Assembly (NCBI GenBank): GCA_964637655.1
Contig: CAZWUZ010000120.1
Span: forward strand, 1-10,636
Reading direction: 5' to 3'
Source: CAZWUZ01 sp964637655 [NCBI: uncultured bacterium]
GTDB taxonomy: Bacteria; DAOPZR01
DNA: 10,636 nt
Of the stretch, positions 1 to 6,027 are shown one piece after another (the first letter of the stretch is position 1; each line of letters starts with the position of its first letter). The position numbers and the translations under genes are program-made. The notes below the pieces were generated by a model. It was not told the DNA's origin and made no database searches. It saw only the letters and a program-made list of their open reading frames with translations.

Positions 1-909
1 GTGCGCCGCGCCGATGGCCTCGCTGCCGGTGAGCGCGCACGCCTCCCGCAGAAAGTCGCGATACAGGTTGCGGAAAAGCGCGCCGCCCGTCCCTGCCCGC
101 TCCATCAGCGCCGCCTGCAGCGCCAGGTCGGCAGCCGGCCGGCGGCAGAACTGCCGCCACCGCGCAATCTGCCCGCCGGTATGGGCGATCCCGCGCCAGC
201 CGAAATTGCGGATGGGCGGGTTGAGAAAATCCTGCGCGTTGCGGCGAATGGCGCGACGCACCGCGCGGCGCAGGTCGACACCGGCCGGGGAGCCGGCGAT
301 GGTGTACGACAAATGACGTGAGGACATGGGGCCGCGCGCCGCGCGCGCCTGCGCCAGCGAGTCGAGCGAAGTTTGCACCGCTCCGCCCTGGCGGGCGGTA
401 TCGATCAGGAACGCGGTCGCGGCGTCATACCCGTACAGCGCGACATAATGCGCGGCAAAGTGGATTCTGCGGGTGAAGTAATCGAGGTAATAGCAGTCGA
501 GTTTCAGCCCGACCGGTTGTCCCGCCGCCAGCGCCTGCTCCGCGTGGCGCCATGCCTGCCGCGGCGACGACGTTTCGCGCACGGTCAGTGTCAGTCCGAG
601 GTTGCGGCAGAGGTTGCGCGTCAGGTGGTCGGGGCGGATGCGGCCGCCGAGGAAGGGCAGCGCCATGCCGCGCTGCCGCCAGCAGATGAACCCGAGCCCC
701 TCACCCAGCCCGAAGAGCAGCGGCTCGCTCAGGCGGAACCCCAGCGGCTTGAGCAGCGCACCGGCGGCAGTCGTCTCGCAGTGTTCGCCGCGGAAACTGA
801 CCGCCCGCAGGGACAGGCCGTGGCGGCGCGCAGCGCCGCCGCGGGACTGCCTTGCCCCCGGCGACACGCACGCGGCAGGATTCAGGGACAGGCCGTGGCG
901 GCGCGGCAC
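1..909 (-). CDS. BtrH-like protein (BtrH_N + DUF4872 type), 3' end cut by window edge
   Basis: This frame is open for 303 codons from a GTG at 909 to the window edge, so the stop codon is not seen. Residues 42-49 (EHCETTAA) carry the Cys44 expected for the papain/C39-like fold of BtrH_N. HFAAHYVALYGYD (150-162) supplies a likely catalytic His154, and LIDTA (168-172) an Asp170. The C-terminal half resembles the DUF4872 region, ending in FRNLYRDFLREA (279-290). BtrH itself moves an acyl chain from an acyl carrier protein onto an aminoglycoside; the substrate here is unknown. No signal peptide is visible, so it is probably cytoplasmic. The GTG lies 2 bases after the glgX stop, with a weak GGGAAG upstream, so translation is probably coupled to glgX. 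A second in-frame GTG is at 867. The 43 residues before Cys44 are longer than I expect for the family and contain a repeat. Family call is firm, start uncertain. Confidence 0.82.
   Translation of the reverse strand, partial: MPRRHGLSLNPAACVSPGARQSRGGAARRHGLSLRAVSFRGEHCETTAAGALLKPLGFRLSEPLLFGLGEGLGFICWRQRGMALPFLGGRIRPDHLTRNLCRNLGLTLTVRETSSPRQAWRHAEQALAAGQPVGLKLDCYYLDYFTRRIHFAAHYVALYGYDAATAFLIDTARQGGAVQTSLDSLAQARAARGPMSSRHLSYTIAGSPAGVDLRRAVRRAIRRNAQDFLNPPIRNFGWRGIAHTGGQIARWRQFCRRPAADLALQAALMERAGTGGALFRNLYRDFLREACALTGSEAIGAAH
808..905 (-). repeat. 23-bp exact direct repeat inside the BtrH-like N-terminus
   Basis: The same 23 bases occur at 808-830 and at 883-905, offset by exactly 75 bases (25 codons). 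Both copies are therefore read in the same frame on the minus strand and both encode RRHGLSL (residues 3-9 and 28-34 from the GTG at 909). The 52 bases between them are unique and encode a low-complexity Gly/Ala/Arg/Ser stretch. Deleting one repeat unit would join the GTG start directly to LRAVSFRGEHC, a more usual distance to the catalytic Cys. Confidence 0.9.
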
Positions 910-911
910 GG

Positions 912-3041
912 TTACTTCCCGAGCAGGACGACGACGCTGCGCGAGGCGGCCGCGTAGCGGAGCGGCGTGGTGAGTTTCTCCTCGCGTCCGTGGTCGAGGA
1001 AGTCCTTCCCGAAGGGGAGGGCGGTATCGACCACGCGGTACCACTGCTTGCCGTCGCTCAGGTGCGGCAGCACGATCTCCTGCGGCTGCCAGCCGGCATG
1101 CCAGATGAAGTAGAGATGGTAGTTGCCGGGGGCATGCTCCGCCTCACGCCCGTCGAACTCGCAGCAGAGCGTGCGCTGTTCGCGGTCGTGCCAGTCGGGC
1201 GGTTCGCCGTCGGGCCCGTACCAGGTGATGTCGGCGCTGCAGGCCTCGTCGCAGACCTGCCCGACGAGGAAATTGCGCCGCTGGAACACCCCGTAGCGGC
1301 GGCGGAACTCGATGGCGCGGCGGCAGAACTGGAATATCTCTTTGTGTTTTTCGCACAGTTTCCAGTCGAACCACGAGAGTTCGTTGTCCTGGCAGTAGGT
1401 GTTGTTGTTGCCGCGCTGCGTGCGGTACATCTCGTCGCCTCCGAGCAGCATCGGGGTCCCGATGGAAAACAGCAGTCCGGACAGAAGATTCTTCACCTGC
1501 TGGCGGCGCAGGCGGTTGACCGCGCTGTCGCGCGTCTCCCCCTCGTGCCCGCAGTTCCACGAATTGTTGTCGTTGCTGCCGTCGCGGTTCTGCTCCCCGT
1601 TGGCCTCGTTGTGCTTGCGGTTGTAGGAGACGAGGTCACGCAGGGTGAACCCGTCGTGGCAGGTGATGAAATTGATGCTGTTGTAGGCATGGCGCCCGTC
1701 GTCGGCGAAGAGGTCGGAGGAACCGGTCAGGCGCTTGCCGAAATCGCGCACCTGCCCGGCATCACCCTTGACGAAACGGCGCAGGGTATCGCGGAACTTG
1801 CCGTTCCACTCCGACCAGTCGACAGGAAAGTTGCCGATCTGGTAGGTCCCGATATCCCACGGCTCGGCGATGAGCTTGACGCGGCTGAGCACGGGGTCCT
1901 GGGAAATCGCGTCGAAGAATGATGCCCCCTTCTGGAAATTCCCCCCTTCGCGCCCGAGCACCGAGGCCAGGTCGAAGCGGAACCCGTCGACATGCATTTC
2001 CTGCACCCAGTAGCGCAGGGAGTCCATGATCAGGCGCAGGACGGCGGGTTCGTTGGCCTTGAGGTTGTTGCCGCACCCCGAATCATTGCGGTAGTAGCGC
2101 CGCGGCTGTTCCTCGCTGCCGGTGAGCATGTAATAGGTGGGATTGTCGATCCCCTTGAACGACACCGTCGGACCGAGTTCATTTCCCTCCCCGGTGTGGT
2201 TGTAAACCACGTCGAGGATGACCTCGATGCCCGCGCGGTGCAGTTCGCGCACGAGGGTCTTGAACTCGGTCACCTGACAGCCGGGGGCGCGGCGCGTGCT
2301 GTAGGAGATCTCCGGGGCGAAGTAGCCGATGGTGTTGTAGCCCCAGTAGTTGGCCAGTCCCTTGTCCTGCAGAAAATCCTCGCCATAATGCTCGTGCACG
2401 GGGAGGAATTCGACCGCGTTGATGCCCAGTTCCCTGAGGTGGGGAATCTTCTCGATGAAGCCGAGATAGGTGCCGGAAAAGCGCGCGCCCGACGAGGCAT
2501 GGGCGGTGAATCCCTTGACATGCACCTCGTAGATGACGAGTTTTTCCAGCGGCAGGTCGGGTGGTTCGTCGCCCAGCCAGTCGAAGTTGTCGTCGATCAC
2601 GACGCCCCTGGGGACACAGGCGCTGTTGTCGCGCGTGTCCATCACCAGGTCTTTGTCGGGGGACGCGGCGTCGTAGGCCAGCAGCAGGTTGTCCGTATTG
2701 CGGAATTTGCCCGAAACGGCCTTCGCGTAGGGGTCAAGCAGCAGCTTGTGCGGGTTGAAGCGCAGGCCGCTGGCCGGGTCATACGGTCCGACGACGCGGT
2801 AGCCATAGAGCTGGCCGTGCCCGATCCCCTCGACAAAACAATGCCAGATATGGCGCGTGCGATGACACAGACGGATGGTATCGGTGGGCGGGCCATCCGC
2901 GGTGTCGAAGAGCAGCAGCCAGACCTCGTGCGCGTGCTGCGCATAGAGGGCAAAATTGACCCCGTCAGCGAGCGCGGTGGCGCCCAGCGGCCAGTGATGA
3001 CCAAGACCGACGGTTTTCTCCGTGTGCTGGCTCAGTTCCAT
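912..3041 (-). CDS. glgX: Glycogen debranching enzyme (GH13 isoamylase type)
   Basis: A 709-residue enzyme that hydrolyses alpha-1,6 branches of glycogen or limit dextrins in the cytoplasm. An N-terminal CBM48-like beta-sandwich (about residues 10-110, starting GLGHHWPLGATALADGVNF) is followed by the GH13 barrel. Region I is DVVYNH (277-282). The nucleophile Asp357 lies in DGFRFD (352-357), the acid/base Glu393 in IAEPWDIG (391-398), and the transition-state Asp463 in CHDGFTLRDL (461-470). The stretch NRDGSNDNNSWNCGHEG (485-501) is typical of GlgX/TreX. The C-terminal beta domain is complete and length is normal. The ATG at 3041 has a strong GGGAGGAA three bases upstream. It is the first gene of a minus-strand unit with the BtrH-like gene. 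No other glycogen gene lies in the window. Confidence 0.96.
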   Translation of the reverse strand: MELSQHTEKTVGLGHHWPLGATALADGVNFALYAQHAHEVWLLLFDTADGPPTDTIRLCHRTRHIWHCFVEGIGHGQLYGYRVVGPYDPASGLRFNPHKLLLDPYAKAVSGKFRNTDNLLLAYDAASPDKDLVMDTRDNSACVPRGVVIDDNFDWLGDEPPDLPLEKLVIYEVHVKGFTAHASSGARFSGTYLGFIEKIPHLRELGINAVEFLPVHEHYGEDFLQDKGLANYWGYNTIGYFAPEISYSTRRAPGCQVTEFKTLVRELHRAGIEVILDVVYNHTGEGNELGPTVSFKGIDNPTYYMLTGSEEQPRRYYRNDSGCGNNLKANEPAVLRLIMDSLRYWVQEMHVDGFRFDLASVLGREGGNFQKGASFFDAISQDPVLSRVKLIAEPWDIGTYQIGNFPVDWSEWNGKFRDTLRRFVKGDAGQVRDFGKRLTGSSDLFADDGRHAYNSINFITCHDGFTLRDLVSYNRKHNEANGEQNRDGSNDNNSWNCGHEGETRDSAVNRLRRQQVKNLLSGLLFSIGTPMLLGGDEMYRTQRGNNNTYCQDNELSWFDWKLCEKHKEIFQFCRRAIEFRRRYGVFQRRNFLVGQVCDEACSADITWYGPDGEPPDWHDREQRTLCCEFDGREAEHAPGNYHLYFIWHAGWQPQEIVLPHLSDGKQWYRVVDTALPFGKDFLDHGREEKLTTPLRYAAASRSVVVLLGK

Positions 3042-3059
3042 GCGTTCCTCCCGCGCCCT

Positions 3060-3088
3060 GCTATACCATAGCCGCGGCGCAGCAGCAA
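3060..3088 (-). promoter_or_regulatory. Candidate sigma-70 promoter for glgX
   Basis: Reading the minus strand, TTGCTG (3088-3083) and TATAGC (3065-3060) are separated by exactly 17 bases. Each element is only a partial match to consensus. A start near 3053 would leave a leader of about 12 bases that still just contains the GGGAGGAA ribosome site at 3052-3045. Inference from motif and spacing only. Confidence 0.3.
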
Positions 3089-3091
3089 TGC

Positions 3092-3097
3092 TATACT
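3092..3097 (+). promoter_or_regulatory. Candidate -10 box for the small membrane protein gene
   Basis: TATACT (five of six matches to TATAAT) ends 6 bases before the ATG at 3104. I see no convincing -35 at 16-18 bases upstream and no ribosome binding site between the box and the ATG. If the box is used, transcription would begin at or beside the start codon, giving a leaderless message. Confidence 0.3.
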
Positions 3098-3103
3098 GCG
3101 CGC

Positions 3104-3367
3104 ATGAAGAAACAGGTGCGCACCTGGCTGCGCTGGAGCGGCGGCATTCTGCTCATCCTGCTCGGCATCGCCGGCGGCTTCATCCCGGTGCTGCAGGGGT
3201 GGGTGTTGATTCTCGCCGGGCTGGCGGTCATCGCCCCGGAATACCCGCCCGCGGCGCGGCTGCTCGCGCATTTGCGCGCGCGCTGGCAGCACCGGCGGCA
3301 CCGGGGGCGGCCGCCCGTTCAGTCCGCCGGCGAATCCGCGCCGCCGGAGTGCAGCACCCGGCGGTAG
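3104..3367 (+). CDS. Small two-helix membrane protein, PGPGW type
   Basis: An 87-residue protein with a short basic N-terminus (MKKQVRTWLRW), then two hydrophobic segments (about residues 13-28 and 32-44) joined by a FIPVLQGW turn. The turn and the following WVLILAGLAVIAPEY resemble the PGPGW family of putative transmembrane proteins, whose function is not known to me. The tail after residue 55 is rich in Arg, His and Pro and probably faces the cytoplasm. There is no Shine-Dalgarno sequence before the ATG. The gene is transcribed away from glgX, and its last 49 bases overlap the end of the convergent nucleotidyltransferase gene. The hydrophobic core supports a real gene; the low-complexity C-terminus could be a late extension. 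Confidence 0.7.
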   Translation: MKKQVRTWLRWSGGILLILLGIAGGFIPVLQGWVLILAGLAVIAPEYPPAARLLAHLRARWQHRRHRGRPPVQSAGESAPPECSTRR

Positions 3368-3936
3368 TCCTCCGGATCATCGATATCGAGCAGGCAGCCC
3401 GGGTCGTCGACCGGGACGGGCAGTTCGCGCGCGGCATGGGCGCGGCGCAGGCCGCGCGGCCCGTCGGGCCAGTCCCCCTGCAGTATTTCCGGGAACAGGT
3501 CAGCGGGAAAAATGACCGGGTGACCGCCGCGCCCGTTGCGGCGCGGGACGATGATACGGTCGGGGTGTTCACTCCAGGCCGCAACCACCGCGCGCACGGT
3601 TGCCGGCTGCAGCGCGGGCAGATCGACGAGGGTGACGAGCGCGCCGGCGGCGGCGGCGGGAAGCGCGGCAATCCCCGCCTGCAACGAGGAGAGCATTCCC
3701 TGTTCCCAGGCGGGATTTTCCACCACACGCACCGCGGACAGGTCGCAGGCGGCACGCACTTCGTCCGCGCGGCAGCCGAGTACGACCGTCAGGTCGGTAA
3801 GGCCGGCGGCACGCAGGGTGGTGAGCACCGCGGAGAGAAACGGCACGCCCTGCCAGTCCATGACCTGCTTGAGGGGGCCGCCCATGCGCCGCGAAGCGCC
3901 CGCGGCAAGAATGACGGCCGGCATATCCCGTGTCAT
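3319..3936 (-). CDS. MobA/MocA-type NTP transferase
   Basis: A nucleotidyltransferase of the MobA-like NTP_transf_3 family, related to the MocA/MobA enzymes that add CMP or GMP to molybdopterin. Numbering from the upstream ATG at 3945 (208 residues), the nucleotide loop is LAAGASRRMGGPLKQ (13-27), followed by VVENPAWEQGMLSSLQAG (74-91), a metal-site TLVDLPAL (105-112), GRGGHPVIF (138-146) and the closing DIDDPEDY (187-194). GMLSSLQAG and GGHP favour the MocA-like branch over MobA. I prefer the second ATG at 3936 (205 residues): the AGG of AAGGTAGG sits 9 bases from it but directly abuts the ATG at 3945; a third ATG is at 3924. No molybdoenzyme or cofactor gene is nearby, so the substrate is open. 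The 3' end overlaps the convergent membrane-protein gene. Confidence 0.87.
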   Translation of the reverse strand: MTRDMPAVILAAGASRRMGGPLKQVMDWQGVPFLSAVLTTLRAAGLTDLTVVLGCRADEVRAACDLSAVRVVENPAWEQGMLSSLQAGIAALPAAAAGALVTLVDLPALQPATVRAVVAAWSEHPDRIIVPRRNGRGGHPVIFPADLFPEILQGDWPDGPRGLRRAHAARELPVPVDDPGCLLDIDDPEDYRRVLHSGGADSPAD

Positions 3937-3982
3937 GGGGCGCATCCTACCTTATTCCCGCCATTGCCGCACTTCGTCACCA

Positions 3983-3988
3983 ATTATA
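3983..3988 (-). promoter_or_regulatory. Perfect -10 box (TATAAT) for the NTP transferase gene
   Basis: On the minus strand the sequence reads TATAAT, in an A/T-rich patch that stands out from the GC-rich surroundings. A start near 3976 would give a leader of about 40 bases to the ATG at 3936. No recognisable -35 lies at the usual distance, where the sequence is a run of GCC/GGC triplets. An activator-dependent promoter would fit, but that is inference. Confidence 0.38.
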
Positions 3989-3998
3989 TGAGTACTCA
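3989..3998. promoter_or_regulatory. 10-bp perfect palindrome, candidate shared operator
   Basis: TGAGTACTCA is its own reverse complement. It directly abuts the TATAAT box of the leftward promoter and ends 2 bases before the TTGACC of the rightward promoter, so a protein bound here could affect both divergent genes. I do not recognise it as the site of a known regulator, and no regulator gene lies in the window. Confidence 0.4.
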
Positions 3999-4000
3999 GG

Positions 4001-4029
4001 TTGACCGCCGCCGCCGGGTATGGTAACGT
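4001..4029 (+). promoter_or_regulatory. Candidate sigma-70 promoter for acd-etfB-etfA
   Basis: TTGACC (4001-4006, five of six matches to TTGACA) is followed after 17 bases by TAACGT (4024-4029, three of six matches to TATAAT). Start would be near 4036, leaving a leader of about 33 bases with GAGG at 4059-4062 before the ATG. The -35 and spacing are good, the -10 weak. Confidence 0.33.
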
Positions 4030-4068
4030 AAAGTGGCTGTATATTTCGCATAGGGAAAGAGGTGTCGC

Positions 4069-5223
4069 ATGGAGTATCTCCTGACCGAAGACCAGCAGAT
4101 GGTGCGTGATCTCGCGCGGCAGATCGCTGATGAGAAGGTGCGCCCGGTCGCGGCCCATTACGACGAGAAGAACGAGTTCCCGTGGGAGATGATCAAGCTG
4201 TTCGCCCAGTCGGACCTGTTCGGGGTCTTCGTTCCCGAGGAGTACGGCGGTATGCCGGGAAGCGGCTGCTTCCCGATGGTGCTGGTGACCGAGGAACTCT
4301 CCAAGGCGTGCGCGGGGATCGCGTTGGGACTGGCGGCGAGCGCGCTCGGCACCTACCCGATCATCCTGCACGGCACGGACGAGCAGAAGAAAGCGTACCT
4401 GCCCGACATCGCCTCCGGCAAGCGACTGGCGGCGTTCGCGCTGACCGAGGCGAATGCGGGGAGCGACGCGGGGAACATCCAGACCACCGCGGTGAAGGAC
4501 GGCAACGAGTACGTGCTCAACGGCACCAAGCAGTGGATCACCAACGGCGGCGAAGCGGAAATCTACACGGTTATCGCCATGACCAACCGCAGCAAGGGGG
4601 CGCGCGGCGCCTCGGCCTTCATCGTCGAGAAGGACACCCCGGGCTTCACGTTCGGCAAGAAAGAGGACAAGATGGGGATTCGCGCCAGCGCCACGCGCGA
4701 ACTCGTCTTCCAGGACTGCCGCATCCCGGCGGCCAACCTCATCGGGCGCGAGGGGATGGGCTTCGGCGTGGCGATGAACACGCTCGACAAATCGCGCCCC
4801 GGCGTGGCGGCACAGGCACTGGGGATCGCGCAGGGGGCGCTCGATATCGCGGTGAAATATTCGCGCGAGCGCGAGCAGTTCGGTCAGCCGATTTCCGCCT
4901 TCCAGGGTGTGCAGTTCATGCTCGCCGACATGGCGACACAGGTGGAGGCGGCGCGCGCGCTGGTCTACGCCACGGCGCGGATGATCGACAGCGGGGCCAA
5001 GCGCATCGGCAAGGAATCGGCGATGTGCAAGCTGTTCGCCTCGGACACAGCGATGCGGGTTACCACCGACGCGGTGCAGGTGCTCGGCGGTTACGGCTAC
5101 ATGCGCGAGTACCCGGTGGAAAAGATGATGCGCGACGCGAAGATCACGCAGATCTACGAGGGAACGAACCAGATCCAACGCAGCGTGATTGCCACCAACC
5201 TCATCCGCGAGAGCGCCGGCTAA
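4069..5223 (+). CDS. Acyl-CoA dehydrogenase (FAD)
   Basis: A 384-residue flavoenzyme of the short/medium-chain acyl-CoA dehydrogenase family, oxidising acyl-CoA to enoyl-CoA (or the reverse) and exchanging electrons with ETF. The N-terminal helical domain (about 1-120) is followed by the FAD/substrate segment AFALTEANAGSDAG (122-135) and WITNG (156-160), then the C-terminal helical domain with REQFGQPISAFQ (268-279). QVLGGYGYMREYPVEKMMRDAK (337-358) is a family signature. IYEGTNQIQR (362-371) contains Glu364, the expected catalytic base in the butyryl-CoA dehydrogenase position. LDKSRPGVAAQALG (239-252) carries KSRPG where many relatives have GGRIG. Length is normal; the start has GAGG six bases upstream. 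It leads an operon with etfB and etfA. Substrate chain length cannot be read from sequence alone. Confidence 0.96.
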   Translation: MEYLLTEDQQMVRDLARQIADEKVRPVAAHYDEKNEFPWEMIKLFAQSDLFGVFVPEEYGGMPGSGCFPMVLVTEELSKACAGIALGLAASALGTYPIILHGTDEQKKAYLPDIASGKRLAAFALTEANAGSDAGNIQTTAVKDGNEYVLNGTKQWITNGGEAEIYTVIAMTNRSKGARGASAFIVEKDTPGFTFGKKEDKMGIRASATRELVFQDCRIPAANLIGREGMGFGVAMNTLDKSRPGVAAQALGIAQGALDIAVKYSREREQFGQPISAFQGVQFMLADMATQVEAARALVYATARMIDSGAKRIGKESAMCKLFASDTAMRVTTDAVQVLGGYGYMREYPVEKMMRDAKITQIYEGTNQIQRSVIATNLIRESAG

Positions 5224-5235
5224 GGAAGCGCGGTC

Positions 5236-6027
5236 ATGCACATCATCGTCTGCATCAAGCAGGTGCCGGACACCACCGAGGTACGCCTCGACAGCACCAC
5301 CAACACGCTCATTCGCGACGGCGTGCCCAGCATCATCAATCCGTTCGATATGTACGCCATCGAGGAGGCGCTGCGCCTGAAGGAGGCGCACGGCGGCACG
5401 GTAACGGTGCTGTCGATGGGCCCGCCGCAGGTGGAGAGCGCGCTGCGCGAGGCGCTGGCCCTGGGCGCGGACAAGGCGGTACTCCTCTCCGACCGCGCCT
5501 TTGCCGGGGCCGACACGTGGGCGACCTCGACCACCATCGCCGCGGGGATCCGCGCGCTGGACGCATGCGACCTGATCATCTGCGGCAAGCAGGCGATTGA
5601 CGGTGACACCGCGCAGGTCGGCCCGGGGGTGGCGGAATTCCTCGACATCCCGCAGGTGACCTTCGTCAAGAAGGTTGCGGCATTCGCCGACGGGAAGCTG
5701 ACCGTACACCGCATGGTCGAGGAGGGCTACGAAGTCATCCGCGTACCGCTCCCGGCCATGCTCACCGTGGTCAAGGAGATCAACGAGCCGCGCCTGCCGT
5801 CGCTCAAGGGAAAGATGCGCGCCAAAAAGGAAACCATCACTGTGCTCAATGCCGCGGCGCTCGCCGGGCAGCTGGGCGAGGCGAAAATCGGGCTGGACGG
5901 CTCGCCCACGCGCGTGGTCAAGGTCTTCACCCCGCCGCGCAAGACGTCGGGTGAAATCTGGCACGGCGAGGCGGACGAACTGGCGAAAAAACTCGCCGAC
6001 TTTCTGAAGAAACGGAGGGTCGGGTGA
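5236..6027 (+). CDS. etfB: Electron transfer flavoprotein beta subunit
   Basis: A 263-residue EtfB that pairs with the EtfA encoded next to it to carry electrons from the upstream acyl-CoA dehydrogenase. It begins MHIIVCIKQVPDTTEV. Nucleotide-binding segments are SIINPFDMYAIEEALRLKE (32-50) and CGKQAIDGDTAQVGP (116-130). The ETF-beta signature region is VHRMVEEGYEVIRVPLPAML (157-176), and the tail FTPPRKTSGEIW (231-242) packs against EtfA in the family. NPFDxYAIEEALRLKE resembles EtfB proteins of bifurcating systems, where the site holds FAD rather than AMP; this is family-based inference. The start follows AAGGAAG by seven bases, 12 bases after the acd stop. The stop overlaps the etfA start. 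Confidence 0.96.
   Translation: MHIIVCIKQVPDTTEVRLDSTTNTLIRDGVPSIINPFDMYAIEEALRLKEAHGGTVTVLSMGPPQVESALREALALGADKAVLLSDRAFAGADTWATSTTIAAGIRALDACDLIICGKQAIDGDTAQVGPGVAEFLDIPQVTFVKKVAAFADGKLTVHRMVEEGYEVIRVPLPAMLTVVKEINEPRLPSLKGKMRAKKETITVLNAAALAGQLGEAKIGLDGSPTRVVKVFTPPRKTSGEIWHGEADELAKKLADFLKKRRVG

Noticed and set aside
373-957. Plus-strand open frames in the first kilobase
   Set aside because: They are antisense to the BtrH-like gene, which has clear family motifs and runs through the window edge without a stop.
852-3071. Two plus-strand open frames of 356 and 359 codons (852-1922 and 1992-3071)
   Set aside because: Both are antisense to glgX, which has all GH13 catalytic motifs. The shadow products have no family pattern.
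3952-5964. A 670-codon open frame on the minus strand
   Set aside because: It lies antisense to acd and etfB, which are unmistakable. Its product is rich in Arg, His, Asp and Leu with no recognisable domain, as expected from the complement of GC-biased codons.
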